Source: Streptomyces sp. BK340 (GTDB lineage Bacteria > Actinomycetota > Actinomycetes > Streptomycetales > Streptomycetaceae). Taken from it: a stretch of DNA of 64,000 bases. Shown in pieces: positions 8,322 to 16,510 of this stretch (its first letter is position 1; the number at the start of each line of letters is the position of its first letter). The DNA is taken from positions 496,001 through 560,000 of the forward strand of contig NZ_VISR01000003.1 of the NCBI RefSeq assembly GCF_007827595.1. The letters are read 5' to 3'. Under the pieces are notes generated by a model. It was not told the origin of the DNA and did not search any database. It saw only the letters and a list, made by a program, of their open reading frames with translations. A program made the translations under genes and the position numbers.

Positions 8322-9101
8322 TCACCTCAGCCTGCTGGAGGCGAGGATGGACACCAGGTGCAGCACGGTCTGCAGCACGGCGATGCCGGCGAGCACGGCG
8401 GTGCCGAGCCGGGTGAAGAACAGGTCCCCGTGGATCTGGTCCAGGACCGCGAGGACCAGGATCAGCAGCGAGGCCTCGATGCCGAGGATCAGCCGGTGGA
8501 ACTTGAGCGCCGAGGCGGCCCGGCGGGCCAGCGCCATGCCGGAGGAGCGCGGCTCGGACGCCGCCTCCTTGACCGGCGCCAGGCCGGCCTGGTGCCGGGC
8601 GACACCGACGAGGTCGGTCTCGGCCTTGATCAGGATCGCGCCGAGCGCGGCGAGGGTGCCGAGGAAGGCCCACAGCCAGTCGATACGGCCGCTGCCCCAC
8701 AGGTCGGCGGCGCGCAGGCCGAGGCCGACCAGGACGGCCGCGTCGGTCAGGTACGCGCCGACGCGGTCCAGGTAGACCCCGCCGAGCGAGTACTGCTTCT
8801 TCCAGCGGGCGATCTCGCCGTCGACGCAGTCCAGCAGCAGGTACAGCTGGGTGGCGACCACGCCGAGCACGGCGCCCGCGATCCCCGGCACCAGCAGGGC
8901 CGGGGCCGCGAGCACACCGCAGACGGTCATCAGGTACGTGAGCTGGTTGGGCGTGACCCCGGTGTTCACCAGGTAGCGGTCGACGCGCAGGGACACCTCG
9001 CGCATGTAGAGGCGTCCCGCCCAGTGCTCACCGCTGCGCCGGTCCTTCACCCCGGCGGGGTGGACGACCGGTCGGAGTTCAGCTACCGATGGCCTTGACA
9101 T
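8322..9101 (-). CDS. CDP-alcohol phosphotransferase-like membrane enzyme with altered motif
   Basis: About 259 residues with five or six membrane segments. The CDP-alcohol phosphotransferase signature is recognisable in DCVDGEIARW and GVYLDRVGAY, giving the first three aspartates. The canonical fourth aspartate, the catalytic base of DG(x)2AR(x)8G(x)3D(x)3D, is alanine here. Either another residue takes over or this copy does a different job. The start at 9101 overlaps the dehydrogenase gene by 23 bp. A second, complete family member is encoded at the operon head, so the pair may act in sequence on one polymer. Confidence 0.78.
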   Translation of the reverse strand: MSRPSVAELRPVVHPAGVKDRRSGEHWAGRLYMREVSLRVDRYLVNTGVTPNQLTYLMTVCGVLAAPALLVPGIAGAVLGVVATQLYLLLDCVDGEIARWKKQYSLGGVYLDRVGAYLTDAAVLVGLGLRAADLWGSGRIDWLWAFLGTLAALGAILIKAETDLVGVARHQAGLAPVKEAASEPRSSGMALARRAASALKFHRLILGIEASLLILVLAVLDQIHGDLFFTRLGTAVLAGIAVLQTVLHLVSILASSRLR

Positions 9102-10140
9102 AGTCGGCGTAGATGTCCTTGATCTGGTTCGTCTTGAGGTCGAGGTGCTCGATGATCGTGTAGCGGCCGGGTCTGGTCTCCGGAGCGAACTCCACGGCGC
9201 GGACGAACTCGTCCAGCGTGAAGCCGATCTCCTCCGGCAGCACCGGAAGCCCGTGCCGGCGCAGCACCTCGGCCATGTACACCGACTCCTCGTGCGCTCC
9301 GCGCAGGTACATCGCGAAGGCGGCACCGAGCCCGCACTGCTCGCCGTGGCTCGCGGCGCGCTTGGGGAAGAGCAGGTCGAAGGCGTGGTTGATCTCGTGG
9401 CAGGAGCCCGACGCGGGCCGGGAGTCGCCCGAGATCGACATCGAGATACCGGTGAGGACCAGCGCCTCGGCGAGCACCTGGAGAAAGTCGTTGTCGCCGA
9501 TGCCGCCGGGGTGCCGGAGCACCGCCTCGCCGGCCTGGCGGGCCATGGCCGCGGCCAGACCGTCGATCTTCTCGCCGTTGACGCGGTTGGACAGCTCCCA
9601 GTCCGCGACCGAGTTGATGTTGGAGATGGCGTCGCCGATGCCGGAGCGCACGAAGCGCGCCGGTGCCTCACGGATCACGTCCAGGTCGATGAGGACGGCG
9701 ATCGGGTTCGGCACACCGTAGGAGCCGCGGCCGGCGTCGTTGTCGAGCGTGGCGACCGGTGAGCACAGGCCGTCGTGCGCGAGGTTCGTCGGCACGGCGA
9801 CCAGGGGCAGGCCGACGCGCGCCGCGGCGAACTTGGCGCAGTCGATGATCTTGCCGCCGCCGAGGCCCACGACGGCGTCGAAGTGGCCGGCCTTGATGTC
9901 ACCGGCCAGCCGGATGGCGTCGTCGAGGGTGCCGCCGCCGACCTCGTACCAGGTGGCGCCGGGCAGCGACGGGGCGATGCGCTCGCGCAGCTTGGCACCG
10001 GAGCCGCCGCTGACGGCGACGGCGAGCCGGCCCGACTGCGAGATCCGCTCGTCGGCGAGCACTCCGGCCAGGTCGTCGAGGGCACCCGGGCGGATGTCCA
10101 CGACGACCGGCGACGGAATGAGCCGCGTCAGTACTGGCAC
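9079..10140 (-). CDS. glycerol-1-phosphate dehydrogenase-like enzyme
   Basis: This protein of about 353 residues belongs to the iron-containing alcohol dehydrogenase / dehydroquinate synthase-like fold. The motif GLGGGKIIDCAKFAAARVGLP followed by VPTNLAHDGLCSPVATL matches the EgsA/AraM glycerol-1-phosphate dehydrogenase branch. Probable metal ligands are Asp in RSGIGDAISN, His in SCHEINHAFD and His in ASHGEQCGLG. It would reduce dihydroxyacetone phosphate to sn-glycerol-1-phosphate with NAD(P)H. The GTG start at 10138-10140 overlaps the nucleotidyltransferase gene by 13 bp, which links the two steps. A related polyol phosphate as product remains possible. Confidence 0.75.
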   Translation of the reverse strand: MPVLTRLIPSPVVVDIRPGALDDLAGVLADERISQSGRLAVAVSGGSGAKLRERIAPSLPGATWYEVGGGTLDDAIRLAGDIKAGHFDAVVGLGGGKIIDCAKFAAARVGLPLVAVPTNLAHDGLCSPVATLDNDAGRGSYGVPNPIAVLIDLDVIREAPARFVRSGIGDAISNINSVADWELSNRVNGEKIDGLAAAMARQAGEAVLRHPGGIGDNDFLQVLAEALVLTGISMSISGDSRPASGSCHEINHAFDLLFPKRAASHGEQCGLGAAFAMYLRGAHEESVYMAEVLRRHGLPVLPEEIGFTLDEFVRAVEFAPETRPGRYTIIEHLDLKTNQIKDIYADYVKAIGS

Positions 10141-10880
10141 GCGATCTCCCGTCCGCGGGCGAGGTCGTCGTGGTTGTCGATCTCGACCCACTGGACGTCA
10201 CCGATCGGCGCGACATCGATCTTGAAGCCGCGGTTCACCAGCTCCTGGTACCCGTGCTCGTAGAACTGCTGCGGGTCGGTCTCCCAGACCGTCTTCAGCG
10301 CGTCGGCCAGGTCGGGAGCGGCGTCGCCCTCGATCAGGGTGACACCGATGTACTCGCCGGTCGCCTCGGCGGGGTCCATCAGCTTGGTGATCTTCTGGAC
10401 GCCCTTGGCGGGGTCGACGACGACCTTCATCTCCTCGTCGGCGAGGGACTTCACGGTGTCCAGCGCGAGGATGATCTTCTTGCCGTCGCCGCGGGCGGCG
10501 AGCAGCGTCTTCTCGACGGAGACCGGGTGCACGGTGTCGCCGTTGGCGAGGATCACACCGTCCTTGAGGGCGTCACGGCCGCACCACAGGGAGTAGGCGT
10601 TGTTCCACTCCTCGGCCTTGTCGTTGTCGATGAGGGTCAGCTTGAGGCCGTACTTCGCCTCCAGCGCCGCCTTGCGCTCGTACACGGCCTCCTTGCGGTA
10701 GCCGACGATGATCGCGACCTCGGTCAGGCCGATCTCGGCGAAGTTGCCGAGAGTCAGGTCGAGAACCGTGATCGAGTCCTCTATGCCCGCGGGGCCCACC
10801 GGCACGAGTGCCTTGGGAAGGCTGTCGGTGTAGGGGCGAAGACGCCGTCCGGCGCCGGCCGCCAGCACGAGGCCGATCAT
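10128..10880 (-). CDS. LicC-like nucleotidyltransferase
   Basis: A 250-residue sugar/alcohol-phosphate nucleotidyltransferase. The N-terminal MIGLVLAAGAGRRLRPYTDSLPKAL is the classic nucleotide-binding and pyrophosphorylase motif, and LANGDTVHP supplies the metal aspartate. Its length and VDIDNH-like end (WVEIDNHDDLARGRE) resemble LicC choline-phosphate cytidylyltransferases and the IPCT domain of IPCT-DIPPS. With CDP-alcohol phosphotransferases on both sides, CTP is the likely nucleotide and a polyol phosphate the likely partner. The ATG at 10878-10880 overlaps the upstream gene by 4 bp. Confidence 0.8.
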   Translation of the reverse strand: MIGLVLAAGAGRRLRPYTDSLPKALVPVGPAGIEDSITVLDLTLGNFAEIGLTEVAIIVGYRKEAVYERKAALEAKYGLKLTLIDNDKAEEWNNAYSLWCGRDALKDGVILANGDTVHPVSVEKTLLAARGDGKKIILALDTVKSLADEEMKVVVDPAKGVQKITKLMDPAEATGEYIGVTLIEGDAAPDLADALKTVWETDPQQFYEHGYQELVNRGFKIDVAPIGDVQWVEIDNHDDLARGREIACQY

Positions 10881-12691
10881 GCGGGTTCTCCTTCATCGTG
10901 TACGGCGGGTGCCCCTGCGGACACCCAGAAGCGGATGCTCTCGATGAGCACCACCAGGGCGACGACCACGGCGAGGACCGTGAGCGCAACCTTGAACTGC
11001 GAGGCGGTGAGCACCGCCGCGAGGACGGTGACGAGCACCGTCCGCCCCTCCTGGCCCCCGATGGCACGAACCAGCCAGGCCGGGGGCGCTCCGGCGTTGC
11101 CGCGGATGCGGTACACCGTGTCGTAGTGATGGTAGGCGACGGCGGCCACCAGGCCGAAAGCCGCGGGGAGGGCTCCGTTCATCCCGGCGTCACTCGCCAG
11201 GACGAGCACCGTGCCGTACTCGGCGGCCCGGAACAGCGGGGGGATCAGCCAGTCCAGGGCGCCCTTGAGGGGGCGGGACAGCGCCCAGCCGGAGGTGACC
11301 GCGTAGACGGCGGCACCCAGCACGGGCCACCCGACGAAGAGGTTCACGGTGAGGACCGCCACACCCGCGAGCGCCACCAGGAGCGGGGCTGTGGGGCGCA
11401 GGCGCGTGAGGCGGACCACGAGGGCGGCGAGCGGTCCGTTGTCGGCGAGGTCCGCCAGTGCCTGCGCGGCCCGGTCGGTGCGCCTCGCCTTGCGGGTCAC
11501 CGAGCGCAGCACGCGGCCGGCCGTGGTGTACGTCGCGGCGAACGCGCACCCGACGAGGAGCACGTAGAAGGTGATGCGGGGGGTGGTGAGCGCGGTGAGG
11601 ACGGCGATCATGGCCCAGCGTTCACCGATGGGCAGGACGATCATCCGCCGCAGCCAGACCGTCCAGCCGACGCTGTCCAGCTTGTCGGAGAGGGCGGCGG
11701 TGGGGCTGGTGTTGGCGGTGGCGTCGTGGTTGGCCTCGTTGAAGGAGAAGTCCACGACGTGCCGGCAGGTCTGCAGGATCATCGCGCCGAGGGCGAGGGC
11801 CCACACGTCGTCGCCGCCGCGGGCCGCTCCGAGGGCGAGTCCCGCGTAGTAGGCGTACTCCTTGGCCCGGTCGAAGGTGGCGTCCAGCCAGGCGCCGAGC
11901 GTGGAGTACTTCAGGGCGTAGCGGGCGAGCTGGCCGTCGGTGCAGTCCAGGACGAACGAGGCGATCAGCAGCACCCCGGCCGCGACGAACCCGGCCCGGG
12001 TACCGGTCGCCGCGCAGCCCGCCGCTATCAGGGCGGTGAGCAGCGAGGCGGTGGTGACCTGGTTGGGGGTCAGGCCGCGGCGGGCGCACCAGCGGGCGAT
12101 GTAGCGCGAGTACGGGCTGATGAAGAACGTGGTGAAGAAGCCGTCGCGGGACTTAACGGCCGACTTCAGGCGTACGGCCTCGTCGTCGACGGCGGCGACG
12201 GCCTGCCGGACCTCGTTGCGGGCCTGCGGGTCCTCCGGCACGGCAGCCACCAGGCTGCCCAGCTCGGGGCGGTGGACCGCGCTGTCGTCGGCGTCGAGGG
12301 CGGTGATCACGCGGTCGGCGACGCTGTCGACATCCCCCACGCTCGGCTTCGCTCGCGCGGGGGCACCCCCATGCGCCGTACCGCCAGCGGCGGAGGTCTC
12401 GCGGGCCAGAGCCCGGGTCAGCGCCTGCCGGGCGGCGGGCTGGGCGGTGACGGCGCCGGGTACGGCGGCGAGCGGGAAGCGCGGGTCGGTGAGGCCCAGG
12501 CGCAGGGCGTGCAGGTGGCCGACGAAGCGGGCGTCGACCAGGGCCACGCGCCGGTCGGCCGGGACGGCCGCGAGCAGGCTCTCCGCCTCGGAGGCGTCGG
12601 CGGCCGCGCGCACGTCGAAGCCGAGAGACCGCAGATCGTTCTCGAGCGACGATCCGGGCACCGGCTGACCGGTGACGATGGCGGTCGACAA
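10877..12691 (-). CDS. large CDP-alcohol phosphotransferase, DUF5941-type
   Basis: This 604-residue protein heads the polymer operon. Residues 1 to about 170 are soluble and resemble no family I can name firmly. A CDP-alcohol phosphotransferase domain follows, with the complete motif DCTDGQLARY, STLGAWLDATFDRAKEY. The last third is another membrane region (DUF5941 as I recall it). It should transfer a phospho-alcohol from a CDP carrier to a membrane or polyol acceptor. The start is a TTG at 12689-12691, with AGGGAG nine bases upstream. A candidate phosphate-control site lies about 120 bp before the start. Confidence 0.8.
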   Translation of the reverse strand: MSTAIVTGQPVPGSSLENDLRSLGFDVRAAADASEAESLLAAVPADRRVALVDARFVGHLHALRLGLTDPRFPLAAVPGAVTAQPAARQALTRALARETSAAGGTAHGGAPARAKPSVGDVDSVADRVITALDADDSAVHRPELGSLVAAVPEDPQARNEVRQAVAAVDDEAVRLKSAVKSRDGFFTTFFISPYSRYIARWCARRGLTPNQVTTASLLTALIAAGCAATGTRAGFVAAGVLLIASFVLDCTDGQLARYALKYSTLGAWLDATFDRAKEYAYYAGLALGAARGGDDVWALALGAMILQTCRHVVDFSFNEANHDATANTSPTAALSDKLDSVGWTVWLRRMIVLPIGERWAMIAVLTALTTPRITFYVLLVGCAFAATYTTAGRVLRSVTRKARRTDRAAQALADLADNGPLAALVVRLTRLRPTAPLLVALAGVAVLTVNLFVGWPVLGAAVYAVTSGWALSRPLKGALDWLIPPLFRAAEYGTVLVLASDAGMNGALPAAFGLVAAVAYHHYDTVYRIRGNAGAPPAWLVRAIGGQEGRTVLVTVLAAVLTASQFKVALTVLAVVVALVVLIESIRFWVSAGAPAVHDEGEPA

Positions 12692-12784
12692 CCGAACTCA
12701 CTCCCTGGGTGCCGGCGTGGCGGCGCCGGTCTTCTGCATGGTTGGGGCGCCCCTGCCTGCGGCTCCCGGGCGGCATGTCGGCGA

Positions 12785-12790
12785 AGGGTA
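12785..12790 (-). promoter_or_regulatory. candidate -10 of the polymer operon
   Basis: On the minus strand the hexamer TACCCT lies here, 20 bp downstream of the PHO box, so the box falls on the -35 region. That is the geometry reported for PhoP-dependent Streptomyces promoters. The leader to the TTG at 12691 would be roughly 90 nt. The hexamer is a weak match on its own. Confidence 0.4.
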
Positions 12791-12810
12791 TCCGATGGAC
12801 TCGATCCCTT

Positions 12811-12832
12811 GTTCACCGGCCGTTCACGGTCC
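12811..12832 (+). promoter_or_regulatory. PHO box: two 11-nt direct repeat units
   Basis: GTTCACCGGCC (12811-12821) is followed at once by GTTCACGGTCC (12822-12832). PhoP of Streptomyces binds direct repeats of 11 nt with a conserved GTTCA core, and both units keep GTTCAC. A degraded third unit, GGCCCACGGGG, may follow at 12833-12843. The site lies between the divergent polymer operon and the galE-like gene, so one PhoP dimer could control both. Confidence 0.65.
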
Positions 12833-12944
12833 GGCCCACGGGGGCTGCCCAGGCCTTTGCCGCGATCATCATCGGTGATCCGGGGCCCGCCCCACAAACC
12901 GTGGCCCCAGACCCGGGCATCAGGGACATGCGGGCGGGTCGGCA

Positions 12945-12950
12945 TAGGGT
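12945..12950 (+). promoter_or_regulatory. candidate -10 for a leaderless galE-like transcript
   Basis: TAGGGT is separated by 8 nt from the ATG at 12959. Transcription would therefore start at or next to the A of the start codon, giving a leaderless mRNA. No Shine-Dalgarno of quality precedes the gene. Confidence 0.45.
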
Positions 12951-12958
12951 GGGCGACC

Positions 12959-13930
12959 ATGACCTGGCTGATCACCGGCGGAGCCGGATACATCGGGGCG
13001 CATGTGGCACGGGCCATGACGGGCGCCGGGGAGAGCGTCGTGGCGCTCGACGACCTGTCGGCCGCCGTGCCCTCACGCCTCCCCGCGGACGTCCCGCTCG
13101 TCGAGGGTTCGACGATGGACGGCGACCTGCTGAAGCGGGTCTTCGCGGACCATGGCGTGACAGGTGTCGTCCATCTCGCGGCGCGCAAGCAGGTCGCCGA
13201 GTCCGTGGCGCAGCCGACCCGTTACTACCGGGAGAACGTGGGCGGCCTGGCCACCCTGCTGGACGCGATGGCCGAGGCCGGTGTCGGCCGGCTGCTCTTC
13301 TCCTCGTCGGCCGCCGTGTACGGCAACCCGGATGTGGACCTCATCACCGAGGACACCCCGTGCGCGCCGGTGAACCCGTACGGCGAGACCAAGCTCACCG
13401 GTGAGTGGCTGGTGCGGGCGGCTGGAGCCGCGCACGGGATCTCCACGGTGTGCCTGCGCTACTTCAACGTGGCGGGCGCGGCCGCGCCGGAACTGTCGGA
13501 CACCGGTGTGTTCAACATCGTTCCGATGGTCTTCGACCGGCTCACCCGCGACGAGGCCCCGCGGATCTTCGGTGCCGACTATCCGACGCCGGACGGCACC
13601 TGCGTCCGTGACTACATTCACGTGGCCGACCTCGCCGAGGCGCATCTCGCGGCGGCCAGGCGGCTCGCCGACGGCGGCCAGGCCGGCGATCTGACGCTGA
13701 ACATCGGCCGCGGCGAGGGCGTCTCGGTGCGCGAGCTCATCACGGTCATCGGTGAGGTCACCGGCGACCGGCGGCCGCCGTTGGTTCAGGCGCGCCGTCC
13801 GGGGGACGCGCCGCGCGCGGTCGCCTCGGCCGAGCGGGCCGCCGAGACACTGGGCTGGCGGGCCCGGCGCGGGGTGCGCGAGATGGTGGAGTCGGCCTGG
13901 CAGGGCTGGCAGCTGCACCACGGCAAGTGA
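12959..13930 (+). CDS. galE: UDP-glucose 4-epimerase-like SDR protein
   Basis: This extended short-chain dehydrogenase of 323 residues should interconvert UDP-glucose and UDP-galactose, or a related pair. It has the NAD motif ITGGAGYIGAHVA at residues 5-17, the SSSAAVYGN segment with the catalytic serine region, and the YGETK active-site motif (NPYGETKLTGEW). RYFNVAGA is the expected GalE signature. It is divergent from the polymer operon and probably supplies a sugar nucleotide to its glycosyltransferase. The ATG at 12959 is close to a candidate -10, so the transcript may be leaderless. Confidence 0.85.
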   Translation: MTWLITGGAGYIGAHVARAMTGAGESVVALDDLSAAVPSRLPADVPLVEGSTMDGDLLKRVFADHGVTGVVHLAARKQVAESVAQPTRYYRENVGGLATLLDAMAEAGVGRLLFSSSAAVYGNPDVDLITEDTPCAPVNPYGETKLTGEWLVRAAGAAHGISTVCLRYFNVAGAAAPELSDTGVFNIVPMVFDRLTRDEAPRIFGADYPTPDGTCVRDYIHVADLAEAHLAAARRLADGGQAGDLTLNIGRGEGVSVRELITVIGEVTGDRRPPLVQARRPGDAPRAVASAERAAETLGWRARRGVREMVESAWQGWQLHHGK

Positions 13931-14067
13931 GCCGGGCAACGCCCTGACCAGCGGTTCGTTTGCGCAGGTCAGGGCACATGACAACGGTGTTCAGTGCCGC
14001 GTTGCCCGATACCCCCCACCCGTAGTTCACTGTCAGCTCGGGAGCAACACGGAAGGGCGGACTTCTC

Positions 14068-15009
14068 ATGGGGGCAGGGCACGACCACGGGCACACGCAC
14101 AGCCATGTGCCGCCCACGGGTACGGCCGCGGCCGCGTACCGTGGCCGGCTGCGCGTGGCGCTGGGCATCACGCTCATGGTCATGGTGGTCGAGATCGCCG
14201 GCGGTCTTCTGGCGGACTCGCTCGCCCTGATCGCGGACGCGGCCCACATGGCGACCGACGCGGTGGGGCTGGGCATGGCGCTGCTCGCCATCCACTTCGC
14301 GAACCGCCCGCCGAGCACCAACCGCACCTTCGGCTACGCCCGCGCCGAGATCCTCGCCGCCCTGGCCAACTGTCTGCTGCTGCTCTGCGTCGGCGGCTAC
14401 GTCCTGTACGAGGCGATCCAGCGGTTCGTCACGCCCGCGGAGACCCGGGGCGGCCTGATGATCGTGTTCGGCTTCATCGGCCTGGTCGCGAACACCGTGT
14501 CGCTCACCCTGCTGATGCGCGGGCAGAAGGAGAGCCTGAACGTGCGCGGCGCCTTCCTCGAGGTGGCCGCGGACGCGCTGGGCTCGTTGGCGGTCCTGAT
14601 CTCCGCGACCGTGATCCTCACCACGGGCTGGCAGGCGGCCGACCCGATCGCCTCGCTCGTCATCGGGCTGATGATCGTACCGAGGACCCTCAAGCTGCTG
14701 CGCGAGACGCTGGACGTGCTGCTGGAGGCGGCCCCCAAGGATGTCGACATGGCGGAGGTGCGGGCGCACATCCTGGCCCTGGACGGCGTGGAGGACGTAC
14801 ACGATCTGCACGCCTGGACGATCACCTCGGGACTGCCCGTGCTGTCCGCGCACGTGGTGGTCAGCTCGGAGGTGCTGAACGCCATCGGGAACGAGAAGAT
14901 GCTGCACGAGCTGCAGGGCTGCCTGGGCGGCCATTTCGACGTGGAGCACTGCACCTTCCAGCTGGAACCGGGCGGGCACGCGGAGCACGAGGCACGTCTG
15001 TGCCACTGA
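14068..15009 (+). CDS. cation diffusion facilitator (CzcD/ZitB-like)
   Basis: A 313-residue proton-driven exporter of Zn2+ or similar divalent cations in the cell membrane. The N-terminus is His-rich (GHDHGHTHSHVP). Six membrane helices follow, with the metal site residues in DSLALIADAAHMATDAVG (helix II) and FLEVAADALGSLAVL (helix V). The C-terminal cytoplasmic domain HILALDGVEDVHDLHAWT is the usual ferredoxin-like regulatory fold. It is followed by idi in the same direction with a 182-bp gap, so the two are probably separate transcripts. Confidence 0.9.
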   Translation: MGAGHDHGHTHSHVPPTGTAAAAYRGRLRVALGITLMVMVVEIAGGLLADSLALIADAAHMATDAVGLGMALLAIHFANRPPSTNRTFGYARAEILAALANCLLLLCVGGYVLYEAIQRFVTPAETRGGLMIVFGFIGLVANTVSLTLLMRGQKESLNVRGAFLEVAADALGSLAVLISATVILTTGWQAADPIASLVIGLMIVPRTLKLLRETLDVLLEAAPKDVDMAEVRAHILALDGVEDVHDLHAWTITSGLPVLSAHVVVSSEVLNAIGNEKMLHELQGCLGGHFDVEHCTFQLEPGGHAEHEARLCH

Positions 15010-15191
15010 CCGCACACACATTCGTTCGATATTCCGGGGCGGTTCCCGGCCGTGCCCGCCGGGCACGATGATCTACCGGGCCCCACCTCGGCCCGACCCC
15101 CGCGCGGGACATGCGGACGCGCCGGGAAGTGCCGGGAGTGCCGGATTCGTACGGCAGACTTGGGGTGCGAAGACCGAGGCGAAGGATGGGT

Positions 15192-15785
15192 ATGCCGATC
15201 ACACCTGCCACCGAGACGCACAGCTCGTCGAACGGCACCGCAGAGGCGATTTTGCTGGAACTGGTCGACGAGAAGGGCGTGACGATCGGCACCGCGGAGA
15301 AGCTCGCCGCCCATCAGCCACCGGGACAGCTGCACCGGGCGTTCTCGGTGTTCCTCTTCGACGAGCAGGGCCGGCTGCTGCTCCAGCAGCGGGCGCTCGG
15401 CAAGTACCACTCCCCCGGCGTGTGGTCCAACACCTGCTGCGGCCACCCCTACCCCGGCGAGGCACCCTTCGCGGCTGCGGCCCGGCGGACGTACGAGGAG
15501 CTGGGCGTGTCGCCGTCGCTGATGGCGGAGGCGGGCACGGTCCGCTACAACCACCCGGACCCGGCCTCGGGCCTGGTCGAGCAGGAGTTCAACCACCTGT
15601 TCGTCGGCCTGGTGCAGGCGCCGCTCGCGCCGGACCCGGAGGAGGTCGGCCAGACCGCCTTCGTGACGGCGGCCGAGCTGGCGGAGCGGCACGCCCGGGA
15701 CCCGTTCTCGGCTTGGTTCATGACCGTGCTGGACGCGGCCCGTCCGGCGGTCAGGGAGCTGACGGGCGAGTCCGCGGGCTGGTAG
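15192..15785 (+). CDS. idi: isopentenyl-diphosphate delta-isomerase, type I
   Basis: Idi interconverts IPP and DMAPP, feeding the isoprenoid pool used by the hopanoid genes nearby. The 197-residue Nudix-fold protein has the catalytic cysteine in SNTCCGHPYPGE and the catalytic glutamate in RRTYEELGV. Further metal-binding residues are in RYNHPDP and EFNHLFVG. I chose the ATG at 15192 because GAAGGA lies five bases upstream; an ATG at 15186 is in frame. The length equals that of the S. coelicolor protein as I remember it. Confidence 0.93.
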   Translation: MPITPATETHSSSNGTAEAILLELVDEKGVTIGTAEKLAAHQPPGQLHRAFSVFLFDEQGRLLLQQRALGKYHSPGVWSNTCCGHPYPGEAPFAAAARRTYEELGVSPSLMAEAGTVRYNHPDPASGLVEQEFNHLFVGLVQAPLAPDPEEVGQTAFVTAAELAERHARDPFSAWFMTVLDAARPAVRELTGESAGW

Positions 15786-15792
15786 TCCGCCG

Positions 15793-16323
15793 TCAGGCGA
15801 GGGTCACGGGCTTGAGCGGCAGGGCGGCCCAGATCACCTTGCCGCCGCTCGCCGTGTGCTCCACGTCGACGACTCCGCCCGCCTCCCGGGCCACCTCACG
15901 GACCAGGAGCAGCCCGCGACCGCCGGTCTGGCCGTGATCGGCCTCCAGGGCGGTGGGGCGGTAGGGGTGGTTGTCCTCCACCGACACCCGTACCCACTCG
16001 GCCCCGACGGCCACCTCCACGGCGAGCACCGGCGACAGCAGCGCCGCGTGCCGGACCGCGTTCGTGACCAGCTCGGAGACGATCAGCAGCAGTCCGTGGA
16101 CCAGGTCGTCGGAGACCGGTACGCCCTGGCGCAGCAGCAGGTCCCGTACGGCGTGCCGCGCCTGCGGGACCGACGCGTCCACGGCGGCCGCGGTGAACCG
16201 CCACACTCCCTCGTACGGCAGTGGATCGGGCGGCCCATCGGCGCCCCCCGCTGGGCGCGGGTCGTCCCCGCGCCCGTGGTTGTCCATCGTCCGGTCGCCA
16301 CCCTCGCGCTCGATTGTCACCAC
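15793..16323 (-). CDS. ATP-binding anti-sigma-factor-like kinase domain protein
   Basis: A single HATPase_c domain protein of up to 176 residues. The N box is in LLLIVSELVTNAVRHA, followed by the DNHPYRP and GGRGLLLVREVAREAGG G-box regions. Such stand-alone ATPases are abundant in Streptomyces and act as anti-sigma factors or their relatives (RsbW/SpoIIAB type); no sigma or anti-anti-sigma gene is beside it. The start is uncertain: GTG at 16323, or ATG at 16287 (MDNHGRG). It converges with idi across a gap of 7 bp. Confidence 0.8.
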   Translation of the reverse strand: MVTIEREGGDRTMDNHGRGDDPRPAGGADGPPDPLPYEGVWRFTAAAVDASVPQARHAVRDLLLRQGVPVSDDLVHGLLLIVSELVTNAVRHAALLSPVLAVEVAVGAEWVRVSVEDNHPYRPTALEADHGQTGGRGLLLVREVAREAGGVVDVEHTASGGKVIWAALPLKPVTLA

Positions 16324-16470
16324 ACGTCGAGTGTTGGTAACGATCCGCTCCGCGCCGAAGAACTGAACACAAGTGAGCGCTTATCGAGCGGTTCTGACCA
16401 TGTGCGTATGACAACGGCAGTTGTGGGACCGCTCCTGTCCCCGTGGCGCCGGTTCGCGAACTATTCGTGT

Positions 16471-16488
16471 TGTGGGAAAACTCCCACA
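16471..16488. promoter_or_regulatory. 7-bp inverted repeat upstream of the crotonase gene
   Basis: TGTGGGA (16471-16477), four bases, then TCCCACA (16482-16488) make a perfect dyad just upstream of the crotonase -10. A related half-site TTGTGGGA occurs at 16421-16428. This suggests a repressor operator; no regulator can be named. Confidence 0.35.
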
Positions 16489-16510
16489 GAGCCCGCCGGA
16501 GCCGTCCGGA

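Noticed and set aside
10808..13930. A single 1040-codon open frame on the plus strand
   Set aside because: Its first 717 codons are the antisense shadow of the operon-head gene and of the nucleotidyltransferase. Only the part from 12959 encodes GalE motifs.
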